From positions 26,092,025 to 26,152,024 of the forward strand of contig OU612070.1 in the NCBI GenBank assembly GCA_914767715.1: DNA of 60,000 bases. The letters run 5' to 3'. Source of the stretch: Membranipora membranacea. Its lineage: Eukaryota; Bryozoa; Gymnolaemata; Cheilostomatida; Membraniporidae. A program made the position numbers and the translations under genes. The notes beneath the pieces were generated by a model. It was given only the letters and a program-made list of their open reading frames with translations, was not told the DNA's origin and ran no database searches. This document shows positions 37,701-48,700 of this stretch, one piece after another; the stretch's first letter is position 1; every line of letters begins with the position of its first letter.

Positions 37701-39068
37701 AGAACACCATATATATATAGCGAATAAATGTCGGTAAAGTTACACAATTACACAAGTAGTAGGCTTTGGACTGCAAATAAAATGAACACAGTATTGCTGC
37801 TAAACATTAGAACGCTCGAAGCCTCAATGTTAATGCTCAAACACTTTGTTCTCATATGTCAACGTGGCATCGACCGATCGATACATTGGAATAGCATTTA
37901 AGTCAACTTCCGTAAGCATTGGTTTGTATATGTTCATTCGAGTTGGGGAATCGTATTCAGTTGGTTCGGCGGCGTAGATGAATGGATAGCGCGCACAGTA
38001 ACAATGACGGTTGCAAATCCTGGCCATGGCAGTTCTTTTATGATGTATTTACATCATGGAAATCGTAAGCATTCTTCATTTGATATAGCTTTTTTCACTA
38101 TGGCCCATGTTGCGATTTCGTAAGGATTTCGGGAGTTATCGATTCATGGAAATGGCATTAAAGTCCACTTCCGCATGAATCGATCGACAATGTTTGAGAC
38201 GAATAAACATACCGTATTGAATCACTTTTTTCCAAGGTGGCTGAATGGTTAGCGCGCTAGCACACAATGACTTCAAATGGCATTGCAGCGGGAGGCTGGG
38301 GTTCAAGTCCCGGCTGTGGCAAATGTTTTTCCTGTTTTTTCCATCATGGAAATGGTTAGCATTCATAATTCTAAATTCGAGTGGACCACAAATTCGAGAC
38401 ATGGAACCCAGTGGCGTATATTAGCACTCACGGCCCACGGAGTTCCGTGAGTGACTGAATAGCTCAGTGTGTAGAGCGTCTGCTTTATAATCACTGGATA
38501 TCAGATTGTTGTGGGTTCGAATCCCATTTAGGACAGTTTTTTTTCAAAATTTTTCCCGTAATCTTCTACTGCTATTGAGTTGTTTTCTGAAAGTACCCAA
38601 CAGCTCAGTGAGCTATTGAAATACCTCTCTGCTTGCACTATTTTGCTACCGATATGCAAAAATTTCCGTGGTGGGAGGGCGCTTGAGCGCCCCTCCCACA
38701 CCCTCCCCGCCACGCCTACGGCGTGTGGATCGGGCTGCGCCCGATCATTATGCTCATCTCTAAAAAGTCAGTGAGTGAAAATTTTTAGAATATACGCCCC
38801 TGAATGGAACCATAGTGATTATTAAGTCTTTGGTTCAAACAGCTAAAATTTATCTGAGCCCTTGATGGCTATTCTACCTTGAACTTTAGCTAGTTCAATC
38901 AGGATAATTAAGGGTAACATTTTAGCCTTTTATACCTGATTCACCACTGCCAACCTCCCCGACAATCTCTCCGTTCCGATAATCATACTCTGGAGTGAAG
39001 TGGTGGCTCGCTGTCGCTATGTTCAGCAGTATCATACCTGAACTCCAACATAGTACAAATAACTTCAT
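34777..39068 (-). CDS. Secreted fibrinogen-related protein (FReD), 7 exons, 388 aa
   Basis: Fibrinogen-related proteins bind glycans or acetylated groups and act in recognition or matrix roles (known for the family; ligand here unknown). Minus-strand exons: 38936-39068, 37204-37384, 36643-36854, 36352-36508, 35757-35924, 35345-35492, 34777-34944. All are GT-AG with continuous phase. Residues 1-20 (MKLFVLCWSSGMILLNIATA) form a signal peptide. A short heptad-like helix (KKMSKLERRIQRLENSQCDC) and a Ser/Thr/Gln-rich stalk follow, to about residue 175. The C-terminal fibrinogen domain then shows GVYSLRIDG, AYCDIDEITGEAWLVIQRQ, VDFYRNWTDYEEGFGN, DFWLGLE, LRVEVQDDQGATAYADYNKF, the Ca-site-like STYDNDHDN, YNCAKLHKGAFWYDKCG and a final MKIRPVEY. 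Tryptophans and four domain cysteines are in the expected places. The fourth exon has a second, downstream donor in the same phase (see findings). The first intron carries a 37-bp tandem array. Confidence 0.92.
35267..35283 (+). repeat. Poly-G tract (about 17 G)
   Basis: An uninterrupted G run in the last intron of the fibrinogen-related gene (34945-35344). It would be C-rich in the transcript, which runs on the minus strand. Its length in the assembly may be unreliable. Confidence 0.8.
37415..37562 (-). repeat. Four perfect 37-bp tandem repeats next to a splice acceptor
   Basis: The unit AAAACAGCTCCCCCCTCTTA... (37 bp) starts at 37415, 37452, 37489 and 37526 with essentially no divergence. 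On the transcribed (minus) strand each unit contains G6 and two GG groups. The array begins only about 30 bases upstream, in transcript terms, of the acceptor of the exon at 37204-37384, so it occupies the branch-point region of that intron. Confidence 0.9.
37870..38400 (+). repeat. Two diverged tandem copies of a tRNA-headed SINE-like unit
   Basis: Both units contain a fragment near GCATTTAAGTCAACTTCCG / GCATTAAAGTCCACTTCCG (about 37890 and 38155). A tRNA-like part with GAATGGATAGCGCGC / GAATGGTTAGCGCGC (37979 and 38243) follows, then a B-box-like GGTTGCAAATCCTGG / GGTTCAAGTCCCGG. Both end with a tail sharing CATCATGGAAAT and GCATTC (38052 and 38342). Spacing is about 265-290 bp. The second tRNA-like part (38231-38322) is the better preserved. 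They lie in intron 1 of the fibrinogen-related gene, antisense to it. Confidence 0.65.
38409..38803. mobile_element. hAT-like non-autonomous element carrying a tRNA-like unit and GC stem-loops
   Basis: Terminal inverted repeats CAGTGGCGTATATT (38409-38422) and AATATACGCCCCTG (38789-38802) differ at one position. ATGGAACC occurs immediately to the left (38401-38408) and at 38804-38811 on the right, one base past the end. An 8-bp duplication with CAG/CTG ends is the usual pattern of hAT-type elements. Inside are a tRNA-like stretch on plus at 38452-38535 (AGCTCAGTGTGTAGAGCG, GTGGGTTCGAATCCCA, then T8) and three GC-rich palindromes in 38670-38750 (GGGAGGGCGCTTGAGCGCCC, CACGCCTACGGCGTGTG, GATCGGGCTGCGCCCGATC). 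No transposase. Confidence 0.65.
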
Positions 39069-42000
39069 CTACAAATAGAGGCAAGTGAAATAAAATGTAG
39101 ATCAGAACCCCTTCACTTCTAACTACTGTATGTAGCACTTTCTCCTTTTTCCCACGAGTTATTACACAGCACACCAAACAAATTCCTAACCGCTACCAAA
39201 AATATAATTGTCAGGACTGGCATCTGTTTTAGATGGATAGACCAGGGAGTTTGGTCCCAAACTCCCTGGATAGACCTTTTCCATTTACAAATGTAGTTTG
39301 TCGGGAGTTGTCAATCAGTTTTACGAGGAAGGACAAATCATGATACTGATTGTTCACAGAACTTTCTTGACTCTCTGCTTGACTCAATATCTAGATCAAG
39401 TTTTATCCAAGTGCCTGCATTTCAGTTGCTCCCGGCGCGACCAGTGGATTGGGAAAAAACTTGGTCTACTCAATATCTGACAAGACTATGTATGTGATGA
39501 GACATTGTTATTGAGATGTGGAGTGTCCAAACTCCAATCCTCTATCCTATAAACACAGAGTGAGGATATATACTTACTTTGTGTTTATATGATAGAGTTT
39601 TAGAGTCCTTACTCTGTGATAAAAAGTTCAATAAATTAACTAACCACACTATGAGAAAATGTCTTTCCTGTCATTGAAAACAATTGTATGGCATGTCTTA
39701 TAACATAAACAATCAATTTATTTGATAACAAACATTGTATACCAACTACTGGGTGGCAGATTTCTCTGAAAGATTTACAATATTCTCAGATAAATAATAA
39801 CTAATTATGACTAATAATTACCTTTTACCCTCTGCTAAAGTAATCAACACAATTTGATTAGACTTTTTGGTGGCTGGTGTCACTTTTACTGAACGTTATT
39901 GCAAACAGTTTAAACTCTTTTCATTTTGTAGACACACCAAACCCTTTCTTATCACAATGATATATTAAATTCCAATTCTGACATTCCAAATCTTCCCATC
40001 GTGATGATATATTAGATTCCCACTCTGACACGCTGTACTCACAGTAATCAAACTATAAGTATTTGAATGAGTGAAACTGTCTCCCGCAGAGGTAATAATC
40101 ATTGTCACGTTGCCAAAAAAATAACCTACTGCGTTTTACAACAGAATGTATGTAATGTATCACGAGATGACCAGAATCTGAGATAGATTGAGAAGAAATG
40201 ACAGGGTATGATGGAGTTTTCCTAAAACAAATACCAGCTTGAATATACAGCTAAGGAGAAATGGTAGTGATTGGGTGAAAAAAGTCAAGGTCGTCTTACT
40301 TGTCCTTACCTTTAGCTGGTGTTTATATAAATCCACTACTATTAGTCAGGCCTATACCTGATTCTGTACAGCAGCGCAAGGCAGCGGTTGAAGGCAGCAG
40401 CTCTCTTCCCAGACAGCTCTGCTGTTATTTATCAGTATGTTGCACATAAGCTTCACACAATCCTCTATTAAGGTCTAGCTTTAGTGTTCAATCGAGATCT
40501 ATCGACAAACATTACTTCAAAACGTAGTCTCAATGGTTGCCCTTGTAAGACCTTGTAGACGTAATAATAATGCACTAAGATTTCTAATATTATGTGATGT
40601 TATTATACGGCTCACAGCAGTAGGTTTTTGATAAGACTCAGGACAATATGTAACTGGATATAAGGTCACAGTGTGATACCCTCCCTGTGTGTGTGGCTCA
40701 CTTATAATCAGGTAAACACGAACATCCTCCCTTATAACTGTACTCCTGCATTCATAGACCGACTGCACAGCAGGAAATCAGTATTAATTGACATAATTAG
40801 TAACATTTTCCCAATGGGATTAGCGGATGGATAAATCCCGAAACAAAATATAATGGGTTATGAATTTTCAGAGCGTGCGATGACGTTGTATACTATGAAT
40901 AAAAACTTTTTTGGAAGTGCCTGACAAACACTACGACATGCTCTAATAATTCCTTTCTTTGAACTTGTGGCTGACTGGCTGTTTGCACTGAATAAAGGTT
41001 TCCTAAATAGACTGCAATTGGCTCACAGCTCTTCGATCTGTCCATGGCCTGACAGCCTACAGACCATAGATAGGTGCCCTCCATAGTGCAGGTCCTCCCT
41101 GATGAGAATGACACATTTTGACCATGGTGGTGGTGACTTTAAACATGTGTTACGGCTGTACGGCCCATGACAATGTTGGATGTCCGATGACCAATAAAGT
41201 ATTTTGCTGGTTTTATAAACAATCAAATAAAGGGCTACACATAAGATTGTAGTTTATTAGCTGTACAGTGGTAACCCCCAAAATAATATTTTGTTGGTTG
41301 GATGCAATGAGGTAATTGAGTAATGCTACAGCTGTAATTGCGTGATATCCTGTGAATAATACTTGAGTAGTTGGAGTGCTAACAAAGTTCAACAAACTTT
41401 TTAATTTAATTTAGATGCAAATTATAGCTTTGTGGAATGTGATGTGACGATAAATTTTTGCTGTGTGGCATCAATTATACTTAAATTTAAGTTAATTTAG
41501 TGCTCTTTTAACGCTGAGCAGAATTGCTGCTTCTATCTGCTGGATATGGCTGTGGAGATCACTACACCAGGATAGAGCTCATTTGCCTGTGATCGTCTCT
41601 TCCTGACTTGTGTCTCTAACTAAGCGCGTTTAAGAGCTATTCATGGCATTCAGTTTACAACATGAGATGTTAAATTTAACTGTATGTATCAGTTATATTT
41701 CTAAAAATCACCAAATCTTCCCAATTTATCATCTTGAGCCATTATCTTATATGGTGTTGTATTTGTGGAATTTGAACCAAAGCTAACCATAGAACAATCC
41801 AGGTATGAATTTACCAAACATGTTACACCTGTGCTTTGTCCTAGGATAATGGTGGGTTGTGAGTGAACGACTCAACTCACACAGTAATGTATATGAGACA
41901 AAGCGTGTCAAAGCACATGTAGGCTCCATCAGGTGGCAGTAATGGAAATCAAACTATCACCGGGCGCCAAACCATCACACTAGGAGCCTGAGTTTGCTGC

Positions 42001-42700
42001 AGACAGAGGGAGATTTGAACAATATGCTAGAGTGACCAAACTCTTTTACAAAAAAATTATCACTGAGGCGTATATTTATATTCCTTAATATGATTTGTCA
42101 TCACGAGATGGGTCTCCATATAGTTAGAAATCTGACCTGATTCAGCGGAGGAGATAGCCCTCATTGTGTGCTGAAGCGGCTAAGCGATTGTGGCCATTGA
42201 CCCGCAATGATATCAATTTTTATAAACGGTTATTCACACATTACTAAAATAACTACAGGACATTACCACTGCACATATACAACAAAACACAACAATACAC
42301 AACAAAAGGCAGATACAAAACTTGCCTCGCTGATTTATATATCAGCAGGCGATCGAGTACAGCACAAGTCTACGCCCTGCTGTATCTATTCGACTCTAGC
42401 TGTCATAATAGGGTAAGTGCTTGTCATCCTAGCTGTCATCTCCTTTATCGACCTTGCTTTTATATTCTTCTTTTTAAATTTTTTTTGAATAGAACTACTT
42501 CATGGGACATACTTTCACGCCTGATTACAAAACTGAGATCTTTCTTGAATTTTTAAATTCAATAATATTCATTCAATGATCGATGAGATAAAATATATGA
42601 ATCCTTTATTATTTGTAGTTGCAATCTCCTCGATCACTGGTCAACGCTAATTTGGCTTGCCACTGATATCTAGTCGCAGGTCATCGAGATATAGCACACC
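39069..42700. other. Head-to-head intergenic region between fibrinogen-related and protease genes
   Basis: Promoters of both divergent secreted-protein genes should lie here. It holds two small palindromes: CCAGGGAGTTTGG with its complement (39242-39269) and an imperfect 18-bp stem CTCTATCCTATAAACACA / TGTGTTTATATGATAGAG (about 39539-39598). A near-duplicate 33-bp segment (ATCACAATGATATATTAAATTCC / ATCGTGATGATATATTAGATTCC, about 39952-40030) is also present. Minus-strand frames at 40517-40768 and 40893-41114 have varied composition but no recognisable family, so they are not called. Confidence 0.55.
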
Positions 42701-45700
42701 ATGACTATCGGGACGATGCTTACAACGCTGTACGCTCTAACCTGCCTCCATCTCATATCTGCAGGTAACTGATATCTTTGTTTACAATCTGAGCGCCGCT
42801 GACAAGTCAATCTTGAAAAAAGAACAGTTGGCTCTTGCTTTCGCCTTTGCTTCTGGAAGACGGTGATTTGTAATTATTGTGAGAAAATTCCTAGTCTTTG
42901 CAGTGGTGTTTCAAAGGGCAGGGCCAGCGGGCCATGGCCCTACCACTCTTTCAGCAGCATTATAAATACACTACCAGTAGCCTGCCTTGAAAAGCTTGCA
43001 AGACAGGCTACATTAACGGTAGCTCAGAGGAGCGGTTATGAACTATGACAACATCAAAATACTTTCTTGGATTCGATAGATGGAATAATACAGAACTGTC
43101 ATATTGACTCATAGTCTCAGAGTTTATATACTATATAACTCAGATTTGAAAATTTAGTTTTTACTCAAGTGTATTAATCATGACTATATGACTCTACCCA
43201 CTGATTGTATCACGATACAGCAATTTCCATATTACCCATATTGTATCATTGCAACCATTTTGCATGTAAGTGAGAAATCTGTTTTGGTGATGGCATTTAA
43301 TTCAGGTCTGCAGTCAGTTTTCCCTTCAATCGGCCTTCAACATGGGGCAATCATATAAGATCAGTCACACATAAAAAACTTGCACCAAACACCAACCTGA
43401 ATCTATCTAAAATTGGCCATCGCATAAAGCCTACTAGCTATAAATCTTACTGATAATTAGTATTAACTGTCACTTGATGTTAGTAATTATAATTAAATAA
43501 GTTAATTAAATGTTCAAACATATTATTTAACAGGCTTTTCTGACTTTTTCGTTGGATTTTTATGAGATTAAAATTGTTTGATTGTCCGAAAGCATATACT
43601 AAGCCTGTACTACAATACGTTAACTTTTCATGGCACCCATATTTTGCTATATTTGTGTGGTTACTACATCCACTTGTGTATTCTTTATCAAAGAGCTGAC
43701 AAGTCAATCTTTAAAACAAACAAGCTGGCTCTCTCTTTGGCCTCTGCCTCTGGAGGACTAGTAATTTGCAATTATTGAGAGATAATTCCTAGTGATAGTC
43801 CATAACTGATGATTTTTTACAATCTAGGACTAGGAGCCACTGACAAGTCAACCTTAGAAAGCAATTGACTATCACTTGTTTCTGGAAGAGGGGAAATTCA
43901 AAATTATTGGAGGAAAATAAATAATGATAGCCCATGATTAGGCAAAACAGTTCAGAGCCTCATTTTTTTAAAATTATTATTGTACTATCAAAAGTTGGAT
44001 AATATTATGTATCTCAAGCGCTCAGCAGCATTTTGATAGGTAGTAAGGAGGTAAAAGTTGATCCCTTGTACTCGCTTGAGTGACAACTCTAGACAGAAAA
44101 TTTGATGACAAAGTATATTTTGAAATAATAATAAAAAAATGTCAGTTAAACCTCACTTTTTTGTGCATGACCGTTTTCAGAATGGACAGTGAAACTAAGC
44201 GGACTACAAGGAAACCAGAATGCACATCCTCAAAACCTAATACTGGACATCTCCTGGTCTGAAGACATCGGCCGGTCGTCAAACGTTACCCTGAATCTGA
44301 GGATGGGTGATAAATCTCCCAAAGCCATACCGTTATATGAGGCAAACGACTCCGGACAGATAAACCTGGTCAGGATCAACGATCTCTCGGTAAGACCCTC
44401 TCATCTAAAATGTGTAGTTATGGTTGTAACTGCAGAATTTCTGTACCTGTGATTAAGACAAAAAATACGACCAAAACGTTCCAATATATAAACCTGATCC
44501 AGCGTGAAGGTTGCTGTGATATCTGGTGAGATTTTGATATTGAGTATTGAGCAATGACAAACCAAATCAGGATAGGCAGCAGATTATTGATATTTTAGTT
44601 TGAGCTCTTGAAACTCTAGGCCCCGTCCGTTAGGCCTGCAAATATCACAATTTTGATCAAAGGTCTATTATGATTTATTTTGCGATATAACATATTTTGT
44701 AGCACACTGTTTTGTATCACGATGTGGCTAATAAGGCGGCTATGTCACTAACACGAAGACCCGATGGATACTTCATTGTGAGTACAAACTTATCATCTTT
44801 ACATATATTTCATTCAACTCTTCTTTACGATAAAACACACATTGGTAGGTGACTGAAAATTTCTAATGCATGGTATGAGGAGACAGTATGATAAATCTGC
44901 TTGCTGCTGTTCTGTCAGAAAATTAGTTCAGCATGTGTTGTGAGGTTAGATATCCCTAGGGTTGGGGATCGTTACAGATCCAAGCTTGCCAGGTATTTTT
45001 TGTTCCCAAAGTCTGTTGTTGAATGATTGGTGATGTCCTACCCTTACATTCAGTAGTCAGTCAATGTGCTTTATATGCCTCATCCAGTAAAATATAGGAT
45101 TGTCATCTGCAATTTGTTTTAAGCGTGGAAGTTTTGAGACACCGGATGGTAAATATGGACTGGAGCCTTATAGCCCTAGGATCCACAAGAGATCTTTAGC
45201 TGATAGTGATGACGATGGGATGGGACAGATCAGGCAGCACGTTGTTAAGCGGGAGACGTTTATATCTGATCTTGTGTCAGACGCTGTGGGTAAGAGATAA
45301 AACCCCATGGAAGCCACCATCAGTGAATAAGCACTACAATAATCTGACAAAAGAGGACCACATTAGGGTCCCTCATTTTATTCACCTTCATGATTTATTC
45401 GAATGTTGAAACAATAAAAGTTAGAAATGTTAATATTTTTCTGTATATAGATGCAGAGCTGGGTGACGCTGAGGCTGAGATTCAGCAGACAGCGCAGAGA
45501 ATCCGACGAGAGGCCGCTGCGAGCTCGAAGAGAAAACGCCGATCTACGGACGACGTCATGACTGTCAACCTATACATGATTGTAGATTATAAACTATATG
45601 AGAAGTAGGTTTGGTGGAGTGTCGGACCTTTATCATTTAAATAATGTATTCTTCTGTGTTCACTTCATCTCTCTCAGGCAGCCAGATAGGATGATAATGT

Positions 45701-48700
45701 GATAAATGGTACAATAAATGTATTTAAACCTGAGCGAAGGACAAAGGCAAGGGGTGAGTGCTCACCTGAATAATACCTGAAAAAATCAATTTCATGTGAT
45801 CCTGTAACAAGCAGCACAAACAAAAAGCTCATCTGTTGGCATTTATCTCCTAGTTTATATTTAAGGTGATTACAGAGTTCTCCTCTCACGAGCTATGGAG
45901 GCATAACTCCTATCTGTGCAATTTTGGTCATATCTTTTTATCTTTTCTGTTCAAGTCACAAACATTGAAACTTATCGCCTGAGCAGAGCACATCTATGAT
46001 TCATCATAAGCTTCCAATAATGTTATACAACAATTCAATAATTTCAGACCAACCTTTTAATGTTTTACAATTTACCACCATACTGCCTGTATGCCCTAAT
46101 TTTATAAGCTGTCCACAATTTCTGCAGTAATTCACCAACAGTCAGATATTCTTTTCTCTGTGTTGATGTAGAATGGTGAATTGGCACGGACAGTTTAACT
46201 GGACAGGTACAGTCGATGATTTCACCACCTACACTCTCTCTCATATTGTACATGAGGTGAGTTAGATACATGTAGAAGCCTTGTATTTGTAACACCATTT
46301 ATTCGCAGAACGAAGATAGTATAGGTAAATCTAAGTGTGGAATCACCAAGAGACAAAACAACTTTTCGAATTTTATATGCTAGTTTTTAGAATTAATGCG
46401 GCGGACACCATTTCATTTTATTTTTTCACGTATTCGCCGTAATTTCGATGCTATAAACTTATTACAGGTTGAATATTAGAAATAGGCAACCAACAAACTT
46501 CAACTTCAAATATATATAGTATTCATATTCAATGTGTTTATTTGTGGAGCCACTTGCTATCCAGATAGTTTCTGTATAAATGTTACACAGCTGCCTGTTT
46601 TCTCATAGATGGATCTCAGATTTAGCGGAATCACAACCTTATCCTACCAAATACGCGTACAGCTCGGATATATTCTCCTCGCAAAGGTAACCAATTACAA
46701 AAGTGATCGAAATTGTTGTGAATTGAAGTTATCAAACAGCAAAGCGTCTAATTTTTTGTGCGATTGTAGTGGCATGATAACTCCCATGGCAAAATGATAT
46801 TGGAACTCTCAGAGGGAGGAGTCAATAATTTATATCGAAACATCTTGAATAATATCATAGCCAAAATCTATGGGGATCATCAAAAATAGCTTTGGCGTCT
46901 TGAATTCAAATCCGAACTTGTGTTGATTTTTCACTGTAGACTGGCGAAACGTCTCCCTGGACTCAAGTGAATGTAGATGAGGAGGCGGGTAAGACTGACG
47001 CACCCGCCTCTCTGGCTGCGCTTAAAACTTGGGCTAATGATGCAGACAATAACCTTCCAGCTGATGCTGATCACTTCATGTTGTTCACTGGGTAAGAAAT
47101 TATACATATGTATATTGATATGTATTTGTATGTATTGAATAAAAAATATATATAACATTTATTCATGTATTTATGTATTTATATATATATATATATACAT
47201 ATCTAATTGTCAAAGTTTTATGCAGTCAGCTGAATGTCAACAAACTTTTTATGTTATGCACCGAAAACACTGGCTACTTGCTTAAGGGTAAGCAATAAAA
47301 TGAGATCCATCTCTGGTAAGTTAACATGAAATGAGCAAAACTTTTTTGTTTTTCAAAACTTTTATTGTTTATCTGGTTTAGCTCTAAGGTAGCTGTTGTT
47401 TGGAATAACAGCATAAAATTCTGATTAGTTTTCACATGAATAACTTGCTTTACTGGTTTACAGATACAACCTCTACTTCGCTAATTCAGGATCCGCCACA
47501 GTGATGGGTTATGCTTACTACAATGGAGTTTGTAAGCCGAACCGAGTATCAGTCACCGAGTATCTGGCCTACTCGACGATTGTCGCCCATGAGCTCGGCC
47601 ATAAGTGAGTTATTGTATGATTAGTAAGCCTTGGACTCCCATCCTTGCCCAAAGTCTTGACTGGTCTCATACACATAGCAGAAAATGATCAGTAAACAAA
47701 AAAAAGATATGCAAGAAGTATTTCTCTGATAGATAGAGTAGCCTGAATATAATAGGAAGGATCTGACGTTGAGAATAGTTAGGAGCAGCAAACTCTAGGT
47801 ACTCAGGATCGCGTATCAGATTCGCTTACTCTCAGTTAAAAAACACATTTCAAAGGGTAGGCGACTCTGATAAAAACTTCTAAAAGGTGCCCAATGTGAC
47901 TTATGCCATCCATAATAATTTTGTAAGTCAATTATAATTGAGACTTGTGTCTTGCGACTTGCGACGTGTGACTTGCAGAGTTTATACATTATTGATGTGC
48001 TTGCAGTTTTCGAATCTGTCATCTTTAACTTTTGACATTATTTAGATTTGAGAGACGAATCTTAGCTCATGCACAGTTCTCTTTCTTCTTCTCAGTTTGG
48101 GAGCGAGACACGATGGTGATAATAACGTCTGTTTGGGTAGTGATCAGTTTGTGATGTCAGCAGGCACTAGTCCTACCTCCTTAGCTAATCTCGGTAATGG
48201 CTGGTTATTCTCAGACTGCTCTATCGAGTACTTTGATTCACACATACAATCTCTTATCGAGTAAGTATCACTGCCTCGCCTACTCTTACACTTACTTTTG
48301 CCGTGTAAATGCCAGGAAGTTTTTCGTGCAGAATGTGTTTGTTTTTATAACAGAATTTTTACCAATTCACATTTCATTTCTTTGAACAGAGCTCTGACAA
48401 GACAATGCTTTTAGAATGAAATATTGATACAATAGTAGTACATGAAATCCGTAATAGACATATCTTGCAAACTTGCTAGAAAATCTTATATTCATACCAG
48501 AGATTGATATTAATAAACTAGTGATGCAGCTATGCAATGGTGGCTCCTAGAAGAACTGTATTTTAACAAAGTTTGATACTACATTGCCAAACCTGTTGTA
48601 CTAATATGGTGAATTCATGTCATGAATATATTGGACATCATAGTTTTGATTGTCAAGTTTCAAGATGACGTTGTTATTAATTTTTAAGTGACGATTTGAA

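Noticed and set aside
38231-38535. Working tRNA genes
   Set aside because: A- and B-box-like sequences are present but acceptor stems do not pair and the sequences sit inside repeated units; SINE or transposon parts are more likely.
40517-41114. Two minus-strand frames (83 and 73 codons) of varied composition between the fibrinogen-related and protease genes
   Set aside because: No domain recognised and no phase-compatible splicing between them was established; might be untranslated exons or a non-coding RNA.
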